A DNA stretch of 64,000 bases. Origin: Plasmodium malariae (taxonomy: Eukaryota > Apicomplexa > Aconoidasida > Haemosporida > Plasmodiidae). Of the stretch, positions 45,221-56,838 are shown in pieces. The position numbers were made by a program, and so were the translations under genes. Numbering within the stretch: position 1 is the stretch's first letter; the number at the start of each line of letters is the position of its first letter. The stretch spans positions 1,870,001 to 1,934,000 of the forward strand of contig NC_041783.1 of the NCBI RefSeq assembly GCF_900090045.1. The letters run 5' to 3'. The notes under the pieces are model-generated. The model did no database searches, was not told the DNA's origin, and was given only the letters and a program-made list of their open reading frames with translations.

Positions 45221-47591
45221 TAATTTGAAGTAGGAGTATATGTATTTTGCATTATATAGTAAAAGTTTTTTAGGTTTACGCGCATATGTCATAACTGTTT
45301 TGTTTTGTCTTACTTTATTATACCACATTATATTGCACGATATTATATATTACAATGTTATATTGAACCATATAATAATATATCACCATAGTACATTTTT
45401 CATTTATTTTTAGTTTAACTTTTATTTATTTTTATTTATTTATTTGTTTTATTTTTTTTTTTATAAATATATTTTATATCTGCAAAATGCGTTCCTCTTC
45501 TCCCCTCATCTATAAAATACCCTTATTTTATAGTAACCATAAAATTAACCCAAAATACGAGAAGCAAAAGTAGCGTTTGCAAAGATTATTAGCAAAATTA
45601 GAAAAAGCGAAATAGCGAAAAGGCGAAAAAGCATCCTATTATACACTTGTGTAGAATATAATAATTTATGTAGAGTTATGTATGAAATTAACAACTAAAA
45701 ATGAGTATTTGTCTGAATATGTTTTACTCTTTCCTTTTCTTTTTTTGGAAATTATAAAATTTTCGTTCATAATTGTTTTTTTCATAAATTAATGAGGTAT
45801 TTACTTTATACTTTTAAAAGTTGAACATTATTCTTTATGACAAATTTTTAATCATATTATAGTTTTTTCATATTGTGTTTTGTAAACTTTGAGTTTTAAT
45901 AAAATAAAAATGTATTTACTATAAAGCAGGTTCGTATTATTCTGTTTTGTAATATTCTGCTCCGTTCCACTGTATCCCATTATGTTGTACTCCGTTTTAT
46001 ATGACTCTATTGCATCCTACTCCGTTCGATTTTACTCCATTCTATATTTTTTTTTATTTTTAAATTTATTCTTTTTCCGTCAAATTGTATATATATATAT
46101 ATACATGTACCAACCCCTTTCTTAAAACTGAGGATAAGTTCCGCCTCTACATATTTCACGACATGGTTAAAAAAAATAAACGAAAATGAAGATGAAGATG
46201 AAAATGAAAATGAAAACAAAAATAAAAATGAAAGGAAGTAAGACTTGTCAAAACATATTAAATGTAAAACCTCACTTAATTTTGAATTAAGTAAAAAAGT
46301 TTTAAAGAAAATTTACATTTGTATAATAAACACTTTACGAATTTTAATATTATATTTTATTTTCTCATGTATAAAATTTAAACCTCACTTTTATTCTTTG
46401 TGCCGGTTCGTCTTAAAATTCATATATATATTTATATGCCTTTGTTTTACCCACACTTTTGCGAATATGTTATAAGGACAAAATGGAATAAAAAGAATGT
46501 ATATATTTAATTCATTGTTAATACAAAAAAATTAAGGATTTATTTTTTTTTTATCCTTTTTCTTTTCTCCAAGAGGAGAAGCATTGGAGCGGGTGTATCA
46601 TCATATGTATAATATGTATGTATATATATATATATCTATATATTTATATATATATATATAGATATATAAATATATATAGATATATAGATATATATATAGA
46701 TATATACATAGATATATACACATATGTACGCAAACATGTAGATAAATCTGTATATGCATACCCATACACATTCTGTTATTTTATTTTGAAGTGTAATAAA
46801 AAAGGCCTCTAACTCGAGTTAAAATATTTTTTTTTTTTTTTTTTGAATTACTCATTTTAGACAATGCGATGTTAAAAATAAAATTTTTTAATGTGACACG
46901 AAGGTATTGAGATAATATGTATAAACATGGGTATGTAATTTTCCCTTATTTTTTAATTTATTTATTTTAAATGATGAAAAATATAAAAATATTTTTTTTG
47001 CAAGAAATGTAGAACTGCTATTTTTCATTTAAATATATTAAAAAATATGTCTTATTTATTTTTTTTGTCTCCATTTTATCTTCCATTTGTTTTCCATTTT
47101 TGAACATTTTTTTCTTTGTAAAGAATATACGCGTTATAGCGTATGGTTAACGAGAATCTCCTTTTAGCAATATTTCATCATAATAAATCAAATAAAAAAA
47201 AAAAAAAAAAAAAAAAAGTACTGGATGATATAAACACAAAATGAAAATGAGGCAAATCCATGACAAAAGCAAAGTGATCTTAAGGCAAATGCATTTTACA
47301 GCAAAGTAAAAATGTGCAGAATAGGCATATATTATATAAAATAGACATTTTCTTGAAGCTTCATTTATGAGTTTTTCATCCTTTTGTTTATATGCATTCA
47401 GCTATTCCACCATTTTGTTATTTTTCATTATATTGTTTGTTTTGACAAGTTTGTTGTTGCTCCCACTTTTCGTCTCTTCTTCCACTTCTTGCCGCTTCCC
47501 TTACTTGTAAACCTTTTATCCCTTTTTTAAAAAGAAAAAGGCACAAGAAGAAACTGCACAAAGGTGTAAAAAATCTGAAGAGGGGTCAGAA
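45221..47591. other. Intergenic region upstream of the myosin gene
   Basis: AT-rich with a TATATAGA-type repeat (46615-46715) and an A24-class tract (47193-47217). The small open frames at 46007-46219 (-) and 46245-46475 (+) lack recognisable features. No gene is supported. Confidence 0.65.
46615..46715. repeat. ATATAGAT-type microsatellite
   Basis: Irregular TATATATAGATATA repeat. Intergenic. Confidence 0.85.
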
Positions 47592-50500
47592 ATGTATAAG
47601 CAAAAGTCATTAGACTTAAAAGATACAAATTATATTTACGAAAAATCATGGGTTTGGGTAAATATAAATACCATAAAAAATAAAAATGTGATGCTATATA
47701 GGGAGATATTTGAATATTATAAAAATAAAAATAGTATATTTTGTTTCTTTAAAGGAAAAGTAAATAAATTTGTCTCAAAAAAAGAAGTGGAAATATATAT
47801 ATACTTAGATGATAATTATGAAAAATTAAAAAACAATATAAATTATTATGTTATAGAAAATGTGAAATATTTATTACCAATAGATACAAATTTTGGTTGT
47901 AGTGATAATACTAATTTAATATATCTAAATGCACCTAATTTAGTAGAAAATATTTATCAGAGATATAATAAAGCATATGTAAATAAAGAATGTCGGAATT
48001 GTATTTATACATACATTGGTTATATATTATTATCAGTAAATCCTTATATAAATTTTGAAATCTATGATGAAAATTATATGCAAAAGATAAAAGAAGAAAA
48101 CAATTTGTTTTCCATTCCTCATCCCTTTTCAATAGCCAACGATGCATATAATTGTTTAATCAAAGATAAAGTAAGTCAGTCTATAATTATAAGTGGGGAG
48201 AGTGGCGCTGGAAAAACAGAGTCATCAAAACAGGTTTTGCGCTACCTCACTTACTTGAGCTCTTGTTATAAGGAAGAAAAAAATAAAAAGAAGAAAAATA
48301 AAGATAAAGATATAAATAAAGATAAAGATATAAATAAAGATAAAGATATAAATAAAGATAAAGATATAAATAAAGATAAAGATATAAATAAAGGTAAAAA
48401 TAAAGATATATATAAGGATATAAATAAAATAAGGAAAATAGAAAAAACGTATAACCAAAATGAAAATGACAATAAAACAAGGAGGACCGATGCGAACACT
48501 AGCAGTACAGATAAATCACATAGCAGTAAGAGTACACCCCTTAAGTATGTTAGCAACTGTAAGTATAACATAAATATTATAGACGATAGCAATTTTAGTG
48601 GATCTGAATTTACTCACTTTGGTGATAATCAGCTGAACAGTTCAGGTAAAAAAAAAGAAAGACAAAATAAAAGTAGTAACAGTAGTGACAGTGGCCATAG
48701 CAGTAATGAAAACAGTAATAACCGCAGCAATAATAGCAGTAACAATAAATGCAATGGTAACTGCAATAGTAACAGTAATTCCATTAGGAGATATAGCAAG
48801 AACGCTTTGCACAAAAGCTCGGGCTTATCTATACCTGCATCCTCATGTTTATCATCTTCATACGAGGAGAAAATACAAAATAGTAACCCATTATTAGAGT
48901 CCTTCGGTAATGCCAAAACAATAAAAAATGATAACAGTAGTAGATTTGGAAAATTAATGAAGCTGAATTATAATGAGAGAGGTATATTATGTTCGGCATC
49001 CATTGAAACGTACTTACTTGCAAAGGCACGAGTTGTTAATGTTCCTTATGGAGAAGGAAATTACCATATTTTCTACTCATTATGTCAAGATGAAAATCTA
49101 AGGGCTGAATTCAATTTGTTACCTTGGTATAAGTACAATTATTTAAAGGCCAAGAGTAAAATGAACAAGTATAACGAGGATAAGTGGAGTGAAGGAGAAC
49201 GCCAGGGGGATAACGCAGATGAGGAAGAGGACGAATGGAATGACACTGAGAATAGCGAAAAAACGGAAAATAATGAAAAAAAAAGGAAGAGTAAAATACG
49301 GGCGAAGAGAAAAAAGGCGGAAAAATTGGAGATAGTAGTAGAAGAAAAAGAGGAAGAAGAGGAAGAGGAAAAAGGCAAGGGGGAGAAGATGAACAAGAGA
49401 ATTAAAGGAAAGGGGGATAAGCATAATGGTAAGAAGCCGAATAATAATGAGTCTGGAAAGAGTTACCAATGCCTATACAATTTGGATGTCATCAGAAAAT
49501 GTTTTAATAGTATAGGCGTTTTTGAAAGTGAACAAAAGGAAATATATAAAACACTGATATGTATTTTATTATTGGGAAATATTGAATTCGTTGAAAATGA
49601 AGAGGAGAGAGGAAGATTAAAAATTAAAAACATACAATTATGTGAAAAACTAGGTTCGTTATTAGAAATTGCAAATGAGAATTCGGATAGTAATAAAATT
49701 GTAGAAATATTGACTATAAAAAAAGTCAGAGAGACACAAAAATATTATACTTACCAGCAAGCTATTTACAATCGCGATGTTTTATCGAAAGCCTTGTATC
49801 AGCTGCTTTTTGAGTATATAATTTTTCGAGTTAATGATTCCCTCAATGTCAAAGAAAAAAAGGGAAAGGCGTCCTTGGGCGGTGACAGTGGTAGCAGTAG
49901 TGGAACAAGAGATAGCAGTGCTAGAAGTGGAAGAAGTGGAAGAAGTGGAAGAAGTGTAAGAAGTGGAAGAAGTGGAAGAAGTGGAAGAAGTGGAAGAAGT
50001 GGAAGAAGTGTAAGAAGTGGAATACGTAGTAGTAGTGGCAGCAGTGGCAGCAGTAGCAGCAACAGAAATCGAGGTAACACCGTTCATGGTGATAATACCA
50101 TTTTTTGTGACAAGAAGGATGGACTAAGTGTCTGCAGCGAGTCGGAGGTGACAAACGCAGAAGACGAGAAAGGAGAAAACGATACTGAGGAGATAGAAAA
50201 AAAGAGCAGAAAGTCAAAGAAAAGGAAAATAAAGAGCTCAAAGGAAATAGACGAGGAAGATGAAGTAGACGAAGATGCAGAATTAGAAGTAGATGAAGAT
50301 GCAGAATTAGAAGTAGATGAAGATGCAGAATTAGATGTAGATGAAGATGCAGAAGTAGATGTAGATGTAGATGCAGAAGTAGATGTAGATGTAGATGTAG
50401 ATGCAGATACAGATACAGAGGTTGATGTCGGAGAGGCCGCACCGGAAGAGAGTGACAGAAGCAAGAAATATTTCATAGGAATCCTGGATATATACGGGTT

Positions 50501-53500
50501 CGAGAATTTCTCGCAGGAAGGGGCAAACGGATTTGAACAGTTGTGCATTAATTATGCAAACGAAATTTTGCATTGCTTTTTTTTAAAACAGATAATATAT
50601 AATGAACAGAAGATACATTATGAAGAAAATTTATATATTGAAAAAATTTCCTATAATGATAACAGTAATGTTATATCGTTGATAGGAGATACAAGAGATG
50701 TCAGTATATACACAATACTGGAAGATTTAGCTTTCTTCTGTTGCTCTAATAAATCCAGTGAAGAAAATAATAAAAATCTATTTTTTGAAAAATTGAACAA
50801 GAAGATTATTAATTCAGCTAAATACAAAAATACAGTAAGAAATTATAAACATTCAAAAAATTCATTCATCATTTGTCATTATGCTGGTGAAGTATTATAT
50901 GATTCGAACGATTTTTTTAGAAAAAATATAGACATACTGACAGATGATATACAACAATTCTTATCCAATTGTAACTCATTTATTAGTACCAATTTATTAA
51001 GGAGGAAGAGATATAAATATAAGAAGACGATGAAAATAAAAAATAAAGAAGTAAAGATGATGGAGAACTTAAATGTGGACAAAGAAACGATGCAGTGTTC
51101 TAGTAGGAGAAAACTTTCGGTCAAGGAAATTATTTCAAGCCGGGAAACTGAATCAAGGGGAGTCATTCACGGTGGATCCAGTAATAGCGGCAACACTGGA
51201 GGTATCCGCACTAGAGCATACAAACACAAAATGAAGTCCATCTTTTCGTCGTTTAAGAAACAGCTGGAAGTACTAACGGACAAGTTGGATAAAACATCGT
51301 CCAAATTTATCAGATGCATAAAGCCAAATGAAGAAAAGCAGGCAATGTTTTTTAATAAAAATTTAGTGCTTAATCAGCTGGTTATGAGTGGAATGGTTGA
51401 TATTTTGAATTTAATGAAAAATGGGTACCCATGTCGAGTATTATATGAGGATATATGGTTAAATTATAATAGCATGTTACAAGAAGAGATGAAAATATTT
51501 CTAACACCTAAAATGTTTTGTGAAGTTATTTTAAAATTTTTAGAAATAAATTCTAGTGAGTATATGTTTGGAAAGACGAGAGTATTTTTCCGTTTTGGAG
51601 TTTTATCTATTATCAATGAAATATTAAATAATAATGAAAAAAAAAAAAATATATTTTTACAGCATGTATATAAATTTTGGTTATATAAGAGGAAAAGAAG
51701 AGTTCTAAATTTTGTTTTATTTGGATGTCGACTAAAAATATTATTTAAAAAGAAGAGAGCAAAGAGCTTAATGGAATTTGGACTAAATTTATATAATAAT
51801 TATTTGTTTAAAAAAAAAATAAAAAATATGGAAAAAATTGTTTTCTATTATTTTAATGTCTATAAACAAAGGGTTCACTTCTTATGCTTGAGAAAATCAT
51901 CTCTCATTGTACAAAAAAATTATAGAAAATATGTAGAAAGAAAAAAATATTTATATATATTAAGACAAATTATGTTCATACAAGATTATTACCTGTTTCA
52001 AAAATATTTTAAGCAAAGAGTTAAGGCATCTAATATTATTAGGAAAAACTGGAAAATGTATATCACCAGATGGGACTACCAATATGTTTTAAAAAATATT
52101 ATTAAAATACAGAGGGCGTTTAAAAAATATATGAAAAGAAAATATATCAATTATTGCTTAACTATAGCCAAGATAAAACATGACCCCAACAAAACGTACA
52201 ATCATTTCCTTAAAAGTGAGACCAAAGATATTAAGACGCCAAAAGGTCTTTCCCTCCCCATTAATAACCCTTTTAACGAAATGAACAGAATAGGCTCCTT
52301 CATATACATCGATGAGAGGAAGAGGCACTCTTTCTCGGTAGGGCAAGATACCCCAATGAAGTGGCACACGTGGGTGTGCGTGCATGGATGTGTGTATTTG
52401 TCCATTCATGTGTATTTGTCTATACGTGTGTATTTGTCTATTTATGTGTATTTGTCTATACGTGTGTATTTGTCTATTAATGTGTATTTGTCTATTTATG
52501 TGTATTTGTCTATACGTGTGTATTTGCCCATTCATGTGCATTTTATCTATTTATGTGTATTTGTCTATTCATGTGTATTTGTCTATTCATGTGTATTTGT
52601 CTATATGTGTATTTGTCTATTTATGTGTATTTGTCTATTCATGTGTATTTGTCTATTCGTATTTGTCTATTCATGTGTATTTGTCTATTCATGTGTATTT
52701 GTTCTATTATGTGTATTTGTCTATTCATGTGTATTTGTCTATTCATGTGATGTGTATTTGTCTATTCATGTGTATTTGTCTATTCATGTGTATTTGTCTA
52801 TTCATGTGTATTTGTCTATTCATGTGTATTTGTCTATTCATGTGTATTTGTCTATTCATGTGTATTTGTCTATTCATGTGTATTTGTCTATTCATGTGTA
52901 TTTGTCTATATGTGTATTTGTCTATTCATGTGTATTTGCCCATTCATGTGTATTTGTCTATTCATGTGTATTTGTCTATTCATGTGTATTTGTCTATTCA
53001 TGTGTATTTGTCTATTCATGTGTATTTGTCTATTCATGTGTATTTGTCTATTCATGTGTATTTGCCCATTCATGTGTATTTGTCTATACGTGTGTATTTG
53101 CCCATTCATGTGTATTTGCCCATTCATGTGTATTTGTCTATTTATGTGTATTTGTCTATTCATGTGTATTTGTCTATACGTGTGTATTTGTCTATACGTG
53201 TGTATTTGCCCATTCATGTGTATTTGTCTATACGTGTGTACACGTTTGTTTATGCACGTACTCACGTGCGGTCACATGGCAACTTGTTAACGCTTTGCAG
53301 ATCGGAGAAAATGCATACTATTCTTTGAAGAACAGAAACAGACTCAAAAGGAGAAAGACTTACAACACCGGGGTGAACACCCTTAAGTATGAAAGTAGCA
53401 TGATGCATGCTTATAAGAATACTGATCTAAATAGCTTCAAAGGTGAGCACTCAGATATGAACAGTATCGATATTACTAACAACAATAATAGTATTCTTAA

Positions 53501-54582
53501 TGGAAAAAACAGAAATATATTTTTGGAAGATAAGCCATTTATTAGTGTTGGAAATATCGGCAATAAGGAAAAAGGGAAAAAACAAAGTGTTAAGCATCTT
53601 ATGTCTCATAACAAAGATGTTGTGAAGACTAGTGGGAAAAGCAAGTTTAGGTTCAGTAACTTGAGCGTATGTAGCGGTAACATTCATACTAATTTGAAGG
53701 GCAATAATAATAGCAAAAATGATGCTTTAACTTTTAGTAAGACAAGTAAGCATATAGTAGCTTATTCGTGCTTCTCTTCATGCTGTGGTTATGCTTCTAA
53801 CCGTTTTGAGACTGCTTATTTTTTTTACTTCTCCGCTTTTTCCCGCATCTGTTATAACATGCATTTGTACATAATTTCTTTTCTTATAATTTAGGAAAAA
53901 TACAAATGAAGAGAAAAACGTACAACCACGCAGATACAAAGAATGACTTTGTTTCGAGCTATAAAAGGGAAAAAAATAAGGTTTCAAATTTTCTTAAAAA
54001 TACTATATATGACAGATATATAGAGAAATATAAACAAAATCACATGAATAAGCACAAGGAAAAAAAGAAAAAATCTATATATATAAAGAGCAACTACAGC
54101 AATATCAGCAATATATACAGCGTTTATAAGCCCGAAAAGGAAGAAAGGTTAAGAGAGCAATACAACTTTAACCTAACAGACTCGGTAAGAACAATTCACG
54201 AATGAAGAAAAGCTCATAGATATGTTCACAAATATGCGCGCAAAAAAGAACTTTTATTTTAAAAATTTTAACTTCATTTTTGAACTTCATTTTTTAATTT
54301 TCACTTTTGAACTTTATTTTTCGAAACTCAGCTTGTCATTCCAGAGGATTTCTTTTTAAGCGAGTCAAACATCCCTGAGCCAAATATAATTCAAGAAAAT
54401 AATGTAATATATGCATAAATATAACAAATAATTATATATATTATTCTAACGAAGCAAATATTTATGGCACTTTTTTTGAAAATTTTTTATAGGAAAACTA
54501 CATATCGTTGTGTGATTATTTGGACAATAATTTGGACTCCAAAATTCCGTTAATAGAACTCAACGTTTTCAGATGCTTCTAA
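47592..54582 (+). CDS. Unconventional myosin heavy chain, five exons
   Basis: Exons 47592-52337, 53301-53745, 53895-54184, 54332-54403 and 54493-54582 give 1880 residues in phase. Motor landmarks: GYILLSVNPY, P-loop GESGAGKT (about residue 202), switch I NDNSSRFGK (about 445), switch II ILDIYGFENF (about 965), actin-binding-region helix SSKFIRCIKPNE (about 1240), SGMVDILNLMKNGYP, and a converter region near 1320-1350. About four to six degenerate IQ-like helices follow (about 1355-1525), for example IVQKNYRKYVERKKYLYIL. No WD40 or SMYLE-type domain is evident in the tail. Extraordinary inserts occur at loop 1 (KDKDIN repeats), after the GEGNYHIFYSLCQ block, and before switch II (GRSGRSVRSG and DEDAELEVDE repeats). 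Plasmodium has several such myosins. From memory of synteny it may be MyoJ, but class is not proven. Intron 1 (52338-53300) contains no stop codon in this frame. Confidence 0.9.
48300..48400 (+). repeat. 18-bp coding repeat (KDKDIN) in myosin loop 1
   Basis: Five to six AAAGATAAAGATATAAAT units sit directly after the helix that follows the P-loop, where loop 1 lies in myosins. The minus strand is open in all frames. Confidence 0.92.
49920..50020 (+). repeat. 9-bp coding repeat (GRS/VRS) in myosin
   Basis: GGAAGAAGT / GTAAGAAGT units in frame, encoding Gly-Arg-Ser with Val-Arg-Ser variants, within the insert upstream of switch II. Confidence 0.93.
50265..50425 (+). repeat. Acidic coding repeat (DEDAELEV / DVDV) in myosin
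   Basis: 24-bp units coding about VDEDAELE, followed by GATGTA dipeptide repeats (Asp-Val), immediately upstream of the switch II segment. Confidence 0.93.
52383..53236 (+). repeat. 18-bp array (TGTGTATTTGTCTATTCA) in myosin intron 1
   Basis: About 47 tandem 18-bp copies with CTATAC, CTATTT and CCCATTC variants and a few indels (TGTCTATATGTG, TTGTTCTATTATG). It lies wholly between the splice donor TCG|GTAGGG at 52338 and the acceptor TTTGCAG| at 53300. Flanking protein continuity (RHSFS | IGENAYYSLKNR) supports excision. No stop codon occurs in the myosin frame. Confidence 0.94.
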
Positions 54583-55980
54583 ATAATAAAAAGAAAAAAA
54601 AAAAAAAAAATTGTCTTATCCGACACAAATATTTCGTTACCTGCATTTTTCCCCCCTTTCACTTAATACATATTTTGCTCATATTTGATCTTTTAAGCAG
54701 CTTTTTCTGCTACTTTTTACCCTTTTTCTTTTGCATATCTTTTCCTTTTATATTCCAATTTCTTGCTCTTTTTTTTTTTTTTTTTTTCTTTATCCCAGCT
54801 TGTTCATTTGCCATATGTCATTCTGATTCATTTTAACTTCCAAATGTGTATTACTCTTTTTATTTGAAAATTTTGCTTTTCGCATAATAGAAATAAAAAT
54901 TATTGTTTTAAAATTGTAGAACAAAACGGCTATATACACATTCAAAATATTTATCAATTTTACAATTTTTTTTTTTTTTTTTTTTTTACAACATATGGTA
55001 TGAAAAAATGAAAGGGAAAATATCTGCCATAAATAAGCCCGAAGCAAATAACATATTGTTTTAAAAATGTAAGAGGTAAAATATGGCCAAGTGGGATTAT
55101 TCTGAAATTATTAGGAACAAATGTAATGATACAACTATGTGGCTCTCGAAATAGGGAAGGGATTTACCATGTGAATACCATCCAGCGCAACGGAAGCAAA
55201 AAAGATAAAATGGAATAGACATAACAAACCAAACAAAACGAAACAAACAAATAAAACGAAACGAACAAAACGAAACGAAACAAGTAAAACGAAACTTCAA
55301 ATGAATGAGAGATAAGCTCGCGTAATGCATACGTGCAACACAAATTCCATTACCGTTCTTTTAACTGATATATTTAAAAAAAAAAAAAGAGCAATTAAAA
55401 TATTTTAGCTAACACTTTTCTCAAAATGTGCTTATTCGTATAAGACAAATCCGTCATAATTAACTTTACTCTTCTTTCTTTAATTCTTTATTTCTTTATT
55501 TCATCCTTTCTTTCTTCCTTTCTTTTTTGATGAGTTATATTTTTCGTGTTAATTTTCTTTACAACATTTGTAACACATTTCAAGTGCTTCCCATTTTGTA
55601 TTCACTCGATCGGTTAATTAGTTCTTGTTAAATATATACCAAAAATTTGAAATTCCTTGAGTCAAGAATATTTGGACAATTTATAAATTTTGCATTTTCC
55701 TTATTTAACATTTCAATTTTTCATAAGGTATTACATTGTGCACTATCCTATCTTTCCCTTCAATGTTACAAGCATACACATTTGCCCTTTATTTTTATAT
55801 TTTTATTTTCATCCTATATATTTTTTCATACTCTCTTTTATTTCCCGGTGGTCATATACATATTCTTTAGATCATAATTTATTCACAATATTTCAGTGTT
55901 TTGAAAAGTTTTCTTATTTTTTATTTTTTTATTTTTTTTTTTTAATAATTTGTAAATTCATTCTAATTCCTTATTTCTCT
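54583..55980. other. Intergenic region after the myosin gene
   Basis: T/A homopolymers (54769-54788, 54967-54988) and GAAACAAAC-type purine sequence (55220-55300). No exon was found. Confidence 0.6.
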
Positions 55981-55989
55981 CTTTATTCA

Positions 55990-56730
55990 CTAACATATTT
56001 GTGTTTTTGCGTTAATAATTACTTTCTTAATTATATAACTTGCATTTTTTGGTTCGTGCAAAGGAGATTCACCTTTTATTTGATTTAATTTGAACGAATA
56101 GTCAGAAAACTTATATTTAATCTTTTCAGTTTCTGATATTTTTTTTTTTTTTTGTCGTTTTGCAGTGTTACTATCTCCTCTTAAGAGTATTCTTTTGGTA
56201 TCACCATTAGGTATCCTTTTTTTTGGAAAAAGCTTTTTTTTTTTTTGATGGTGCTTCTTCACTCATTTTTTTACAAAAATATTGAACAGTACATATGTTC
56301 TTGAAGTATATTTTTTTTTTTTTTTTTTTTTTTATTCCTTCACAGATAATACTTTTACCTTCACAATTATTAGCGTCCTTTTTATTTAAATTAGCAATCT
56401 TGGTTAATTCTGAAATGCATTCATTTTTAAATACATTATATGCTTCATTCATGGTTTTACATTTTTCATCTGTGATATTAATTGCTTCATTCAGTGTATT
56501 GGAGGATTCATCCATAATAATATCTGCTTTTGTTCTGGGGCACATAATTTATGTGGTGTTCATTTTTTCCTGAATTGTTCAGATCCTTTTAGCCATTCAC
56601 ACCAACATATTTAGCTAATGTATGACTACATAGGGAAGGATTACATTCATCTGCCTTATTAGATGTATTATATTCTTGGTTTATTTAAAAGGGGTATCAT
56701 ACTTATTTATTTTATTCTTTAACTGAAGTG
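55990..56730 (-). pseudogene. Broken coding-like block of unknown identity
   Basis: Consecutive minus-strand segments look protein-like but lie in different frames, separated by stops or A tracts. (a) 56540-56680 reads about NKADECNPSLCSHTLAKYV, then a TAA. (b) 56330-56545 reads ADIIMDESSNTLNEAINI, then ECISELTKIANLNKKDANNC and GKSIICEGI, ending in a run of about 25 A. (c) 56200-56265 reads MSEEAPSKKKK. (d) 55990-56220 reads IPNGDTKRILLRGDSNTAKR, then SETEKIKYKFSDYSFKLNQI. Each shift falls at a homopolymer or a stop. It may be a decayed gene, a gene with several tiny introns, or a sequence with homopolymer errors. I recognise no family. Confidence 0.4.
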
Positions 56731-56838
56731 TTGATATTGTTAGAAATATTTATATTGTCTGTTTTTTCGTTATTGCTAAAAAAAGTGAGAACTGTTTTTT
56801 ATATGGTCCAATTCTGTTTCTATAGTGAGCATCATTTT

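Noticed and set aside
52384..53328. 314-codon plus-strand frame with repeated YLSIHV
   Set aside because: Second frame of the 18-bp myosin intron array; not an independent gene.
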